The notes: generated from the letters alone by a model not told the origin. Positions 37,706 to 49,555 are shown, counted from the first letter of the stretch. The stretch is DNA of 64,000 nucleotides from Chlorophyllum brunneum (GCA_963576785.1 OY756151.1:1488001-1552000); one strand, 5' to 3'. A program made the numbers and translations.

Positions 37706-37748
37706 AGTTGCTGGTATTGGGCTTCGAAGTGGAGAACGTCAGGGGTTT

Positions 37749-37776
37749 GACTCAATGGCTTCACCGATTATATAGT
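37749..37776 (-). promoter_or_regulatory. Conserved core promoter block, DUF6534 C
   Basis: Minus strand: a clear TATATAAT box, then GAAGCCATTGAGTCA, ending about 45 bases upstream of the ATG. Aligns with the blocks of A, B and D. Confidence 0.5.
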
Positions 37777-38223
37777 GTTACAAATACTGGGCGGGGTGTT
37801 AAGCATGTTAAATTGGGTGAAGATATTTATGGATGGGGGCCGTGTTTCCCTGCCACCGAAATCCCCTGGCACTGATAGATGGCATTGTTGCACAGAACTG
37901 ACAATGATCGCCCACTGAGTTTCCAATCAGCTTCTGAGCAAAAAACATGTTCCGAAGACCGGTGTCATGTGCCTTATAGGCTGGTTCTGTGGTTTGACGA
38001 CATGGCGATGACAGTGGGATTGATCAGAGGTGCCAAATCAACCGTTTCACAATCATTGCACTATAGAGCGGCTAGAGTCGAGTTGTATTGTTTAGGTGTG
38101 GATGCTACTTCCTCCACATGGGTGAGAGCCTGCAACAGATTCTGAAGCATTATGATTAAAGTAGACATGGACACAGTCTCTAGACTGCGAACTACAAGGA
38201 GAAACTTTGTTATTATTGTTCCA
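37777..38223. other. Intergenic, nothing recognised
   Basis: Spacer between the DUF6534 C promoter and the 3' end of P450-2. An 88-codon plus-strand ORF at 37879-38145 has no family resemblance. Confidence 0.45.
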
Positions 38224-40389
38224 TCAACCTGCATGCTCCACTTCCAAAAGGGCATGTGTTTGTTGAGATCTTGGTTCTATCCTACATCGGAATGGTCCAG
38301 GTTGACTGTGTGTGTCAATGCGCTGATTGTAAGCTTATCTATTCCCATTGAAGCGCAACATACTCACCCAACTATTCCTTCCCCCGCGCATTGACTGGAG
38401 GGTATAATTTCTTTCCCGTGTGTATCCACGTCACGTTTGACGTTAAACAAGCTGATGAAATATGCGGCAAAGATGAACATCTCATCGAGTGCAACAAATC
38501 TTCCCTTGAATTCAGATAATCAATAGAGCATGCCCTTCGGACGAGAGGTTGCTTACGGGGCATATACGCCGCCCATAACCAAACCCGGCCATTGGATCTG
38601 GCACCCTCGGATCAAGTTCTCCTTTGTCTGTGAGGAATCTGGTGGGAGAGAAACCTTCTGGAGAAGGGTACGTTACAGGATCGTGGAGAATCGCCCTGCG
38701 GGAAAGAGGAAACTAAGAATTCATTATTGCGAAGTGGTTGATAGTGCAGACCAAGTGTTGGGTATAATTTGAGAACCTTTAGGGATAAAATACCCGTTAT
38801 AATAGTCATCTTGAGTTGGTGAATGAGGGATGGCTACAACTAGTCAGGGTAGTTTACTAGCTTATAGTAAATATACTCACTAATGGGGCTACTCCATCTA
38901 ATTATTTCCTTGCAGAGCGCAACGATATAGGGAAGGCGGGGCTTGTCGTCGAAAGTGGGGAGTCGATCCGCACCAACAACAGCGTCAAGTTGTTCGTGTG
39001 CTTGCTGTTGTACTTTGGGGAAAAGTGTCATAACCAGGATGATGTAACGGAATGCACCGATAGTCTGTGAGTAGATGAGTATAATAAACTCGGTCATCAT
39101 TCGTATTCTTACAGTGGTACCCGCTAAGCCAGGATCAATCTACCGTGAAGTTATACTTTCAATCATGAAAAGCTCACCGGCATAAGAAACCCCGACGATA
39201 TCTTTTGCAAACGAAGCCCGGAGCGCATCATCATGAATCGTACTTTCTAGGTGCACCAAAAGGTCATCCAATACGGAACCGGAACTATGAGACTAAGAAT
39301 GCTATCAGGTTGTGAATCAGAGTTGACGGTCACGAATGCTCATACCCTGCGTGAAATGTACCAATCGAAAGTAGCATCCCGCATTGAGAATCCCCATTTT
39401 TTCAAAACTTCAATCTCGCGCCTCCATCCGAGACCGGGGAGGTGGGACAACCAGAGAGGAATGTGTTGGGCTTGGCAAAAGGACGAGTTCAGGAAAAGAT
39501 ATTTTTACACAGTTGAACTAATGGACTTACTCCATGGTAAGACATCGACGATGTTTTCGCTGCTCGCCTTTGTAAAATTTTCTGATCCCCGGTCAAATTC
39601 GTTGATATAACTCTCGGTCTCTTTCGGGTCGTCCATGCCGTACATCATATCGAGTACAAAGAAGCCGCTTGCACTGCAATACTTGAGTACGTTGTCGAAC
39701 ACAAAGCTGGGCGTATCCTCACAAACGACAGTGTTCCAGAAAATTACCGGGATCATGGAGAATTCTATGCATGGTTTGATGGGCCATATGAACTTGTTTC
39801 TTGTGATAGCGTCGGACCATGGATTGCCGGGTGTATGATTCAAACTCGCGCCTTGCGGGCTTCCAGAATTCAGGTTCGCCGCTAAATGCCCAGTTCCAAT
39901 GCCTAAATCCTGCGCTGGAAGATCTCAGCTTTTCCAACTTGGGTGTTTGACATGATCTGTCTGAACTTACGCCTCATTTATATATGGTAGTCGGGGTCTA
40001 GGAAATGGTCAAAATCTACCATGGGAGTGTATTAGTAGTGTCACTAACCTCGAATTGTAAATGGCTCCCCTCTTTTCGAGAAGCTCCTCTGTTACCTCAA
40101 CATTGTTCAGGACAATTAATCTTGTTCCCATTAGATTTACGGTAATGATGGGGGACCCTGTCATATTGGTGTTTCAGCGTCGAGCGCCCAAGGTTGGGTA
40201 GAGCATACCAATCTCTCTGGACCACTCAGCAAACCGCTGCCATGCTTTTATTGGGGGGACATCTAACAAATTGCCCAAGAGAGGCACACCAGGTGGGGAG
40301 GGGGGGTAAACCTTGCGTTTTGAGTTTCTAACGAGTAGATAGTATCCAAATAGGCCCAGCAAGCACACGGCAGAAACTACTTGAAACAT
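38224..40389 (-). CDS. Cytochrome P450 monooxygenase (P450-2)
   Basis: About twelve short exons. Exon 1 starts MFQVVSAVCLLGLFGYYLLV (ER anchor) and has the hinge YPPSPPGVPLLGNLLDVPP. Later exons read SPIITVNLMGTRLIVLNNVE, GFRHWNWAFSGEPEFWKPAR, SGFFVLDMMYGMDDPKETES and HIPLWLSHLPGLGWRREIEV. The I-helix is GGTTT with IGAFRYIILVMTLFPKVQQQ; ExxR is CKEIIRW; the meander is FSPTRFLTDKGELDP; the heme loop is AGFGYGRRICPGRFVALDEM, split by an intron after ICP. The last exon ends QPGPFRCRIEPRSQ with TGA at 38224. Every junction tested keeps the frame, so the gene looks functional although its exons appear scattered. The I-helix has GGTT where AGxDT or AGxET is usual, so the acidic residue before TT is missing; this may alter proton delivery. 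Confidence 0.88.
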
Positions 40390-41070
40390 ATTTGTGACGG
40401 AGAGAAGAGAGATGGGCGAGGGTCATAGAATGATGTGTAAATGTTTGATAATGATGTCCGTGTGGAGGTTCTGGGCATCATAGAACTGATTCAAGCTCAA
40501 ATCAGCTTCTGATTCGGCTGTGTTGACATCTGATATCCGAACGCATCGCCCGGTACGCAAGCGCTCGAGCACGGAACTTCGACGGGGATACCTTGTAAGC
40601 TTTACAATAACCTTGCCAATAGATGGCACGTATTACTAACAACCCAGACATAAATTGCTGATGGTCGAACCTACCGGCACACCCTCACTAGCATTGTTCT
40701 GGATCACCTGAACGACCCCTTCTTAACTGACTTCCCACCACTTGTTCGCCGTTCTGAGCCTCGGCTATCATTATCTACACACCAAGTCTGGGACGAGGTG
40801 TTGAGGAGCGCATTCGCGACAGCCACGCTTGGCACTTTGGCTCTCGATTCCACGCCGCCTCATAATCTGATTCGCAGCATCGCCATTGAGCGACGATAGA
40901 GCAGAAGGGGGCTTGGCGTCGAGATCTTGCGACATCCGGTGTCGTAGGGGTCCCCCTCTCCCTCTTGGGCTCGTCTATTCTCTCAACTCCCTTCCCATCC
41001 ATCCCTGTCCTGTTCGTGTAGGAACCACGATTATGTAAGCTCAGCATCCTGCACAGAAACAGACTCGGCC
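40390..41070. other. Orphan coding-like open frames
   Basis: On the plus strand a frame without ATG is open from about 40660 to 40900 (contains HTLTSIVLDHLNDPFLTDFP and THQVWDEVLRSAFATATLGT). On the minus strand a 54-codon ORF starts at 40937 (MSQDLDAKPPSALSSLNGDA). Both look more protein-like than chance, but neither is recognised. Either could be a lost exon of the neighbouring phosphodiesterase-type gene or a gene fragment. Confidence 0.35.
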
Positions 41071-41954
41071 GTGCTCTTTCTGCCTTTGACCACGCCAGCC
41101 ATACCTTTGCGCGACCCCCATGAACCAATCATTCACGCCGTCGGCAACCAGACGCTTTCCCTCACATCTTGGAATATCCAGGCCTCCCAGTCAAGGCCCG
41201 TCGCTCGTTCCGAACTCATCCTCAACCACATCTTCAAAGGACCCGACCTTCCCGACATTATTTTCTTCCAAGAAGTCGCGTCTAGCGTCCGGGAATCTCT
41301 CCTCAGTGACTCCAGAGTACGCTCGAGCTTCCTAACAACCGACGCTGAGGACGACACGTCTTTCAATGGTGTACCATTTGCGACCATGATATTGCTCTCC
41401 AGCAAGCGTTTCGCCCCTCTGAGGAGGAGGGGGGCGAATGCGAGGGAGGTTCCAAGATGGTGCTTGACAGCGTCTTCCGCACGGAGCTGCCCAGCAGGTA
41501 CGAGAGGGATGCGCTCTGCGTGAATATCGCCGCCCCGGCCGCGACTGGCGTAGTCTTTCGTCTCCTCAACGTCCACCTCGACTCCCTCGACTCGCAGTTC
41601 AGGCGTGCGCTTCAAATGCACGTACTGGCTAGCCTCCTGCGCGAGCCTGGATGCAGCGGCGGCATCATCGCAGGCGACTTCAACGCAATCCACCCCGATG
41701 ATCATACCCTCGTCGACAATAACGAGCTGGTGGATGCTTGGGTCGCACTGCACGGGAGCACGACAGGGTCTGATGGAGGAGCTACATGGGGCGTCGGCGT
41801 CGAACTCAAGGACGGATTCAAGCCAGGCAGATTGGACAAGGTCGTCATGTTGGGCTTGCGGCCTGACGAGATCCAAGTCCTCCAACCCGGTCTCATCGAC
41901 GCCTATACACCCTGGAGCGACCACTGCGGGCTGCGCTGCACCTTCACCATCTAA
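41071..41954 (+). CDS. Endonuclease/exonuclease/phosphatase family protein, frameshifted
   Basis: An EEP-superfamily metal-dependent phosphodiesterase. Visible motifs in order: LSLTSWNIQASQSRPVAR (Asn), PDIIFFQEVASS (metal Glu), NGVPFATMILLSSKRF, LPSRYERDALCVNI, VFRLLNVHLDSLDSQFRR (Asn, His), GIIAGDFNAIHPDD (Asp, Asn), RLDKVVMLG and the C-terminal TPWSDHCGLRCTFTI (catalytic Asp-His). All catalytic positions are present, but the frame changes by one base between about 41405 and 41425, inside CGCCCCTCTGAGGAGG; an extra C there would join the halves. This is either a sequencing indel at the C run or a real inactivating mutation. The open frame begins before 41071 without an ATG, so the 5' exon is unresolved. 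Close in type to fungal DNA-phosphodiesterase (Tdp2-like) genes; the exact substrate is unknown. Confidence 0.75.
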
Positions 41955-42906
41955 TACGGTAAGCAAGTTTTTCTCGCTAGTTCGACGCCTATATAATTAG
42001 ATCGAAAGCGGTTTAACCATTTTGTACGATAATCCGCGTAAGCCGTTAACACACGCATTGTCGTTGCCTCTATCTCTTGCAATTGTCGTATCTCTCGAAT
42101 CGTGCTGCAAGCAGATACTATCCGCTACTAGTATGACGATACGATACACTTTCAGATCCACAACCACGTTCTACGTTGATTAGCGACGACCATTTCGTGC
42201 TAGCTCTGCACTAAAGTAACTTGAGCAATAAATACCACACTCAGCCCGATCTCAAGCTTAAGAAAATAGTTATCTTGAAAAATTTTTTGCGAAAAGCGAA
42301 AAAGTGTCAGAGAGAACTTGAGCTGTCACGTCTTGAGGCTCTTTTCCCTCAAGTACCAAGTACGAAGACTTCAATACGGACAAATCAACAATGATATTTC
42401 AAACGTAACAGGCGTGGCAGTATTGGATCAAGAGAAGTGAGAGGGGGGTCGACGATTTACGAGTCGTTAGAAGTCAGAAGAAAGCCTTGGAGTTTGGGAT
42501 GGAGGTCGGGGAACGCTCATATCGGTGCTGATGAATCGTGTGGCGTCGTATAGAACTTTCATAACAAGACCCAGCGATCAGTGATAATTAACCCACTGGG
42601 CTTGCACTGGGCCCACCCATCTGGACGGCTGGAGCCGGCCTATGCGCACACAACGACACAATATGTCCGGCTCTCAAGCACCTATCATCCCGAACTTGAG
42701 GCACTCAATCTGTCCGTTTTCGCCCCCTGGCCGAGTGGCCGAAAATCATTCAAAATTTGGATGTAGGCTATATAGGGGGTAATCCGGGGGGGTCCTAACG
42801 GCCACCGCTCCATCCCAGCTATCTGCCAAGACGGGCAGTGCATTACCATCCAGAACCCAAGTTCCAAACCCAGATTACAGAAATGGTTTTCATGTGACTG
42901 CTATAG
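41955..42906. other. Intergenic between convergent genes, nothing seen
   Basis: The phosphodiesterase-type and GMC genes converge here. No ORF above 61 codons, RNA gene or repeat is recognised. A/T-rich stretch near 42270-42300. Confidence 0.5.
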
Positions 42907-45705
42907 CTAAACAAGTTTCTAAAGGTCCCGGATAATTCGATCAATTGCCTATTTCCAGGCGGGAGAAGCGTGAATGAATAATAGTCTAACAACAAGTTTG
43001 TGTGTGTGCTCACCGCTTCTGCAACTGCATACACGGTTGCTTGAGTGTGGGCTGCAACTTGATTTGGCAAGACGCTCGCATCGATGATCCTTAGGTTCAT
43101 GGTACCATAAACGCGTAGAGACGCATCAACAACTCCTGCGCTAAACGTCAATAGGAGAAAATATTGATCGTTGGGATACTCACCTCCTTTTTCAATAGGG
43201 CCTACTGCGGCTGTACCAATGAAATGCGATCCACTCTGATATGTTTAGTCGTTTAGTAGGAAAAGCAGCATAGCAAGAGCTTACCGATGATGCATTCCTG
43301 ATGAAGCTGTGATTCTGGTGTGAGAAATGACTGTCTTCTAACATGGATAGAGCTCACTCTCGAAGGGCATCATCATCTCCAACAGGGGGCGTCATTGCGG
43401 TAACGATTGATGAAAATGGGGGTTCACTTCCAATTCTCTGAGCAAATTTTAAAGCGTCTAGAAGAACTTCGACGTCTATACAACAAGGTTAGATTTTGGA
43501 AAACCATCAATCAGAGAACCGAACCGAAGTCACTAGTAAAGTACCCAACATCGATCGTGGGCGGTGTCAAAGGGTTCGTGGTATGTATGTGCTATGGAAA
43601 CATAAGTATCAAGTTAAATTGAACACCTCAAATCGTTCGAGCTTACCACACTTCCTCGGCTCATAGGATGCTGATGGGATTTTGAACTTATAAAAACTCA
43701 GAGCCTTGCTGAAAACCACGCACCATTAGTCCTCCGAGAATGGTCATGTATGATTTGTCCGGTTGGGGGTTTACGAGACCCGCGCTCAACGCTATGATTT
43801 CTATGAACGACACATTTCCTGCCTTTATCCAGTCCCGTTGAAGACCATATTGGATTGCAGTCAAAGACTGTTGATCGGTGGAACCAAGTTCAGTTTCAAC
43901 CAAGTTCAGAAGTTCCCCCACGCGCGTCTGATTAGTGACAGATTGCAGAGGAATGTACACTATTGTGCTATCAGTTGCGGCGACGAGTCCGGAACGTGTG
44001 GCGTTACTTGGGCAAGGTCAGCCATGAATGTCACGATAATAATTGTGAACACAACGAACTAAAGTTTCTGTTGCTCAGCCATGAACGTTTCGTTCTTTCG
44101 CAGAGTATCTAATGTGATAGAGGTTGGTTAAGTTGAGTTGCAGTGTAACGTTCCTGGCGGACTGACCGAAACTCGTAACGTTATCAGCCAGTTCAAATTG
44201 AAGCGGGAAGAAGGCATGATCCTGTAGTGTGCAGTTTGAGTTTGAGATCCTAGGGAACCCAGTTCTTCATACCTGTAGATTTTCACCGACAGCGGGATTG
44301 TCAACGAGCACGGGAATGTGGAGGTTTTTCAGCAAGCTCGAGTTACCAATACCTTCGAAGGAGTTAGAGACAGTCGTTTTCGTGTATATCGAGACCGATC
44401 GTACCCGAAAGTTCAAGTAATTGTGGGGTTTGGATGGTGCCTGCCGCCAGTATGACTTCCTTAGTCGCCGAGGCCTTGAAGTGACTTTTCAGTTCAGGAA
44501 CGAAGAATTCGGCACCGGTCGCCACTGGTTTCGATTTTCCTTTACGAAATTGTATGCGCGTCACCTGAACAATAGGGTAACTATGCGTCCCGCTGACCAG
44601 ATTTTAGTAGGATTACCTGAGCCCCAGTTAGTATGTGTAGATTTGGTTGTTGGGGTTGATTACAGTAGAATTCAGTTGCAGCATAAGAACGGACACCCTT
44701 TACACGGTCCACGGACAATCGCGTATTATATAAACCTATAGCGTTGCCGTTATCCTGAGAGAATGTCAAAGACCCCGATAACAAGATATACTAAGGTTAG
44801 TACTTACGGCTTCTAAATTTGTATTGACCCCAAGTCGGTTTAAAGTACGAACATAATCGGGAATTTCAGCCGAGTACATTTCGTTCAGTGAACCTGAGAT
44901 GGGACCGTGATAACCACTGAACTCTGGTATCATATTGGTAGATCCTTGTGAAAAACTTGCGAAGGGATCCAGCGGTGACGTCCTTTCGGTTGAACGGAAG
45001 TGCGGGAGTAGACCATCCCAGGTCCAATTCTGAGCTTGAGCAAAGAGGCTGAATGCATCGTACTCCGCAGAAGATCCCCGATTGAAGGCCATCAGGTTTT
45101 TTCCGCTGGAGCCACCCAACATTTTTCCTCTGGAATTTCTTTATTAGCTTTACCCGGACAGGTCGGGTATAGTAGGAAGGCTTTACCGAGCAACTGTTAT
45201 ATTTCGTAATCCAGCATGAGTTTGCGGGATACTTTCAAAGCCCCAATCATATGAGGGTCCCGATAAGAGGGTATATCGTGCTGTACGTATGGGCATATGA
45301 ATCAGCATATTGCGTATGAATGAGACCAGATCTAGCCTCACATGGTATATCGACATTTGGATCATTATGACGAAAAGAACCTGCCTCGATGACGCCTATT
45401 TGAAGCGGAGTCCGTTGCGCGAGTCTGTAGTGGTTTCTCAAGTCACGGTACAGCAAGGATTGTATCCTTCTCACCTCGATGCTACAAGCATGCCTGCCGT
45501 TCCTCCACCTGATAGTCCAGTGTTAAGAAGGTTCTATGACAGGTGCTCCGAGTCAATGACACTTACCGATGATGAGATAGTCATAATGTCTGCCAGCGAA
45601 CGATTCTACATTGTGATGATTGGGAGACGGAAGGTCCTCGCAGGAGTAGACTTGAACGACGAGGGCGGCAACAACCGTAGACAGCCAGGGTAGAGTTGCC
45701 AACAT
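42907..45705 (-). CDS. Secreted GMC oxidoreductase (FAD), aryl-alcohol-oxidase-like
   Basis: A flavoprotein that oxidises alcohols, probably with O2, outside the cell or in the secretory route. The start at 45705 gives a signal peptide (MLATLPWLSTVVAALVVQVY). The FAD-binding fold is built across an intron: DYLIIG + GGTAGMLVASR. GMC signature 1 is ARGKMLGGSSGKNLMAFNRG; signature 2 is EVILAAGTIQTPQLLELSG, followed by GNSSLLKNLHIPVLVDNPAV. C-terminal catalytic residues are the His of SGSHFIGTAAVGPIEKGG and the His of NQVAAHTQATVYAVAEA, preceded by VVDASLRVYGTMNLRIIDAS. About 13 small exons; the final one encodes only KLV before TAG at 42907, which is a weak guess. First gene of the dense minus-strand block of the putative biosynthetic cluster. 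Confidence 0.9.
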
Positions 45706-46336
45706 GACCTTCAGTACGGAGTTAGGCACATGTATGCCCAGCAGTCTTATAGAAGGTCACCTCTGTCAGTGGTCGTCGGGGCCTCGTGTCATTTCCGGGT
45801 CGATGGGATCGTAGCACGAGACCCTGTACCAAATTTAGAATAATATCCCGTGTTTGGTAGTTGTCCCCGTGATACTTATCACTCATTTTTGCATCAATTC
45901 TTGATACAGACATCAGGAATATCTGTCCTGTGAGAGCGAGGCACCAGCAACTATGACAAGGGAGTTAGTTATTCATGGACCTTTCCGTAAACGATGTCAT
46001 TTTCCAACGGGGATGGTCAGCGACCATGCCTCGCTTCCCCAAGCATCAAATTTCTGTAACCTATAACAACGATGCCGCGAGGGTTCAAAATTCAACGCTC
46101 AATATTTAGTCCCCGGAGTTCAAGCCATAAAAAGAGCTGTCGTGGGACCAGCTAACATGATCCAGACTTCTGGGGTGGCAGTGCAATTCCTAACAACAGA
46201 CCGCGGATTTATGGCATGGATACGTCGCGATGATCTGTCGTGGAACGATGTCCACTTGGCATGCAACCACAGGGCTCTCTAATTCCGTAGATACAAAATA
46301 TATTCATAGACAGTAAACTCAGATGACCGACTTTAT
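45706..46336. other. Intergenic, nothing recognised
   Basis: Contains the GMC gene promoter and the AKR 3' UTR. A TATA-like ATAAAAAG at about 46127 lies on the plus strand with no gene after it. Confidence 0.45.
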
Positions 46337-47785
46337 CTAGAACCTGGGCGGCTGGGCAACGTACCTGGAAAAAAGGAGGTCATGAGGACTTGTAAAATAT
46401 AGCACGATATCACTTACGGTTCCTCTAGATAAGAAATTTCTTCGGGACTGAGGCTCTTGCCGGTGACGATGGATTCCCGTAATCTTCCAGGCTGAATGCA
46501 CTTTCGTAAGCATGGAGTTGTGGAAATAAACGGGTGCACTTGCCGTGTTCGCCCCTACTACAGGACTGGAAACCTTTGCGACTGACCAGGTCAAGGCCAC
46601 CTGAGCCATGGTCCATGAGTGTTTCCGTGCGAGTTCGGCAACCCGTTTGATGATCTCCAGATCACATTCGCGAACTTTCTTCTGACGAAAAGTTCCTTCC
46701 ACTGCCTTCGTGCGATCAGTCACAGCACCGGGTTGCCGAGCGAGATTGCCGTCCATGAGAGGGGAGTACCCCGTGATACCAATACCTTTGTAGTTGCAAT
46801 ACGCAAAGAGCTCGCGTTCCTAAACCACAGTTAGAATTTACAATCCAAGCATAAATCATACCCCTACCTCAGTCCTATAGAGCAAGGAGTGTTCCACTTG
46901 AATACACGAGAATGTCGCCCACCCATGGGATAATGCGACGCTATTCATCTCAATGAACTCCCACGTCTTGACGTTAGAGGCGCCGATGTAATGAACCTTC
47001 CCAGATTTCACTAAATCATTCAGCGCGTTCATAGTCTCTTCGAAAGGCGTCTCAGCGTCGGCCATATGGATGAAGAGAATGTCGATATAGTCCGTTTGCA
47101 ATCGTTTGAGGCAATCCTCCACTTGATTGAATATAGCAACTCGAGACAAACCGCCATGATTAACGTAATCGCGAGTGTCCTTGAGTTCAGGGCGGAAGTA
47201 ACTTGTGATAGTGGTTGGATCTTCGTGGTCGACGAGAAAGCGAATCTTGTCAATGAGCACAAGATTATTGCGGGGAATGTTTTTCTGAGTGGTTCTTAGC
47301 GCCGTATTCAGTGTCGTAGAATAAGATCCCACCTGTTTAATGAACTTTCCAACTATTGTTTCACATTCGCCATTGCTAACGCTGTCTCAGCAACAAGTTC
47401 TTCGGTAGATCCAGCCATCTCACCTGTACATGTTCGCCAAGTCCCAGGTAGTAACACCCAAGTCCCAAGCTGCTTGAAGAAGCGGGAACGCCTGTCTGGA
47501 GAGTTTAGCGCAGAAAGGCTACCTAGAGATGACAAAATGACCTTTTCTTCAGGCAGTGCGATGGGCTGTTGTACCGATATCTCTCAACAATCGGTGCAGA
47601 TAATGATAAACCCCGACTTACGTTCCACTTGGGGTTCCCGATACCCATACCACCGAGCTAGGTTCCTCAGCTCCCTTGCTAGCACAACCAGGGGAGAGAT
47701 CGCTTACTATCGGCACTGAAACACGGATTCCTGACTTTCCCAATCGACGATATTCTACTTTGAGAGTATTGTCCGTTGCCGACAT
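46337..47785 (-). CDS. Aldo/keto reductase (NADPH-dependent)
   Basis: Reduces or reversibly oxidises a carbonyl in the cytosol. Exons join as VEYRRLGKSGIRVSVPI + LGGMGIGNPKW, then AFPLLQAAWDLGVTTWDLAN + MYSNGECETIVGKFIKQ, KNIPRNNLVLIDKIRFLVDH, and the ORF containing DYIDILFIHMADAETPFEET, KVHYIGASNVKTWEFIEM, GYSPLMDGNLAR and ALTWSVAKVSSPVVGANT. Tetrad: Asp of WDLAN, Tyr of MYSNGE, Lys of LIDK, His of FIHMAD, all present. The tail is RLRESIVTGKSLSPEEISYL ending VAQPPRF, TAG at 46337. The intron at 46543-46492 uses a GC donor (GCAAGT) to keep the VGANT cofactor motif. Start: MSATDNTLKVEYRRLG at 47785; an in-frame ATG at 47866 adds 27 basic residues. A tailoring enzyme candidate of the cluster. 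Confidence 0.9.
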
Positions 47786-48278
47786 TCCGAGTGATTTAAC
47801 TTTAGAAGATGATTTGGGTGTAGACGGGTTCTGTGATTTACGATTGAGGAAACGGTTCAAGTGCATTGAAGATGCCAGAGGTATTATAATCAGTAAGTTT
47901 GCGCTTAGCCATGACTAAGGAGTCCTTCGACGTGGAAAGATGTGATTCCTCCGGGGCGCGCGAAGATAACTTATCTAAAACGTCAAACCGTGCTTGGTGG
48001 AATTAAGTCATTTCCGAGGAGGGTGGGGTTGAAAAAACCAGCCGTCGTCGTGGGAGCAGAAAGAAGTGATCAAACCTAAGTACCCACAAATGATTTCTGA
48101 TGCGAAATGCACCCCAATCTCAGGATAGATGCTAGCACCGGAGGGTTCAATTACCCAGGATATCACATAGGGTGAGAAGCATGACTTTATTCCAGGTCAC
48201 AACACTACAAAGGTGCAGAGCACTCGGGGAGACTACGATAGTGACTGTCTGAGGATGGGAAATAAAAGTAGCGCAACC
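47786..48278. other. Intergenic, nothing recognised
   Basis: Spacer between AKR (or its alternative 47866 start) and alpha/beta hydrolase 1, both on the minus strand. No other feature. Confidence 0.5.
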
Positions 48279-49555
48279 TTAGAAAACCCTCGCTATGCAA
48301 TCCTGGTAGGTCCTCAAAGTGAGTTCGGGGTCATCCCATGCACACTAGAAAAATGAAAACTTGGTAAACTTCTTTACAGTCAAAAAGAATCACGCACCAT
48401 ATGGTTGATGCCGCTAAGAAGCTTGGCCTTGATGAACCCACCGCCATGTGCCGCATCATCGTTCTGGATTGCCCAAGTTGTAAATGGACCATATGACGGG
48501 CTATTCTCGCCACCAAAGAAAAAGGTCTTCATGTTAGGAAGAGTAACTGGGAGGTCTTGGGAATAAAGTGCTTGGTACGATGCCAGTAATTGTGGTCCGA
48601 AGTTGATCTGGTATGTCATCTCGAGTTCTACTGTATCCGGTGCGTCTATGATGGATCCGCGACCAGCGGCAAACATGCTGTATACGCTTGGAGGGCGGAG
48701 GGAAAAGCTGTGGGCCTGGAAACTGAGGACATCGGGGTTTCTAGTAGACAAGTCACCATGTTGGAAGTAACCTGCTACGAATTCTGCAAAAAGAGGTAGT
48801 TGGTTGCTTTTGACAATTGTGGGGTCGATAATGGTCCAAGGCACCCAGTTGCGTGGGTCAACGGGAAGACCAAGGATATTCGAACTCGGTTCTGAAGAAA
48901 TCATTAGAGTACTCCCAAGGGCAACACACCCGAAACCATACCGTGAAGGATAAGCGTACGGATGTACGGCCCCAGTCGAGCACGGGTTTCCGCAGACGCA
49001 GAATGTATGTTTGCCACAGCTGAAACCGTAACCGAATTTCCCAGAGACCACCCTACAAGTGCAATTCCATTGTCTTGATGGGAATGTGATGAAGTTTTAA
49101 GGGAAATGTGCTCTTGTTGTATAAATTTGTCCATGAACGCCACTAGCTCCAACCCACGGGCGGCATGGAAAGAGGTCTTTTCGGCTTCGGTCCCATTATT
49201 TACGATGCGAATTTCTTCGCTCGAGTATAGCGTAGAACCAGCGTAACCACGGCGATTCACTGCGACAAAACGGAGCGAGGATCTGGCCGCTGCCTGGACT
49301 CTCTCGAATATTCCTGAATCAATGTCAGGAATAGTACGTGAACCACTGTGAAGATTTCGACCAACCGGAGTTAAATCCCTGGCCATGAACTGCAAAGACA
49401 GTGGTATATGGGGGAAGGTGGGGTGCCCCTGAGTCGGTATACGCAAGCTTCGTCCCATTGTCGTCAACGGTAATAGCTCCTGTCTTCAAATGCAGCGCTG
49501 CGCTGAGCGCGAGTGGAATGCAGGCGAGCACAATTGTGAGGGAGAGGAATTTCAT
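48279..49555 (-). CDS. Secreted alpha/beta hydrolase (paralogue 1)
   Basis: Starts at 49555 with a signal peptide (MKFLSLTIVLACIPLALSAA), then GAITVDDNGTKLAYTDSGAP and TTVFAVHGQGFNSG (oxyanion HG). After an intron: IFERVQAAARSSLRFVAVNR, RGYAGSTLYS; the nucleophile elbow is IALVGWSLGNSVTVSAVANI (Ser). Another exon has PRNWVPWTIIDPTIV, GYFQHGDLSTRNPD and the late His in KAKLLSGINHM. The last exon, spliced at GTGCGT, is CAWDDPELTLRTYQDCIARV ending in TAA at 48279. Serine hydrolase or esterase fold; substrate unknown. It is a paralogue of the plus-strand gene at 59479-60684 (shared blocks NGTKLAY, FERVQ, YFQHGDLST, TYQDCI or AYQDCI). Sits between AKR and methyltransferase, so it may hydrolyse or transesterify a cluster product. 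Confidence 0.88.

Noticed and set aside
38224..40389. P450-2 as a pseudogene because its ORFs are short and scattered
   Set aside because: Step-by-step splicing with GT-AG introns restores every motif in frame, including both halves of the heme loop.
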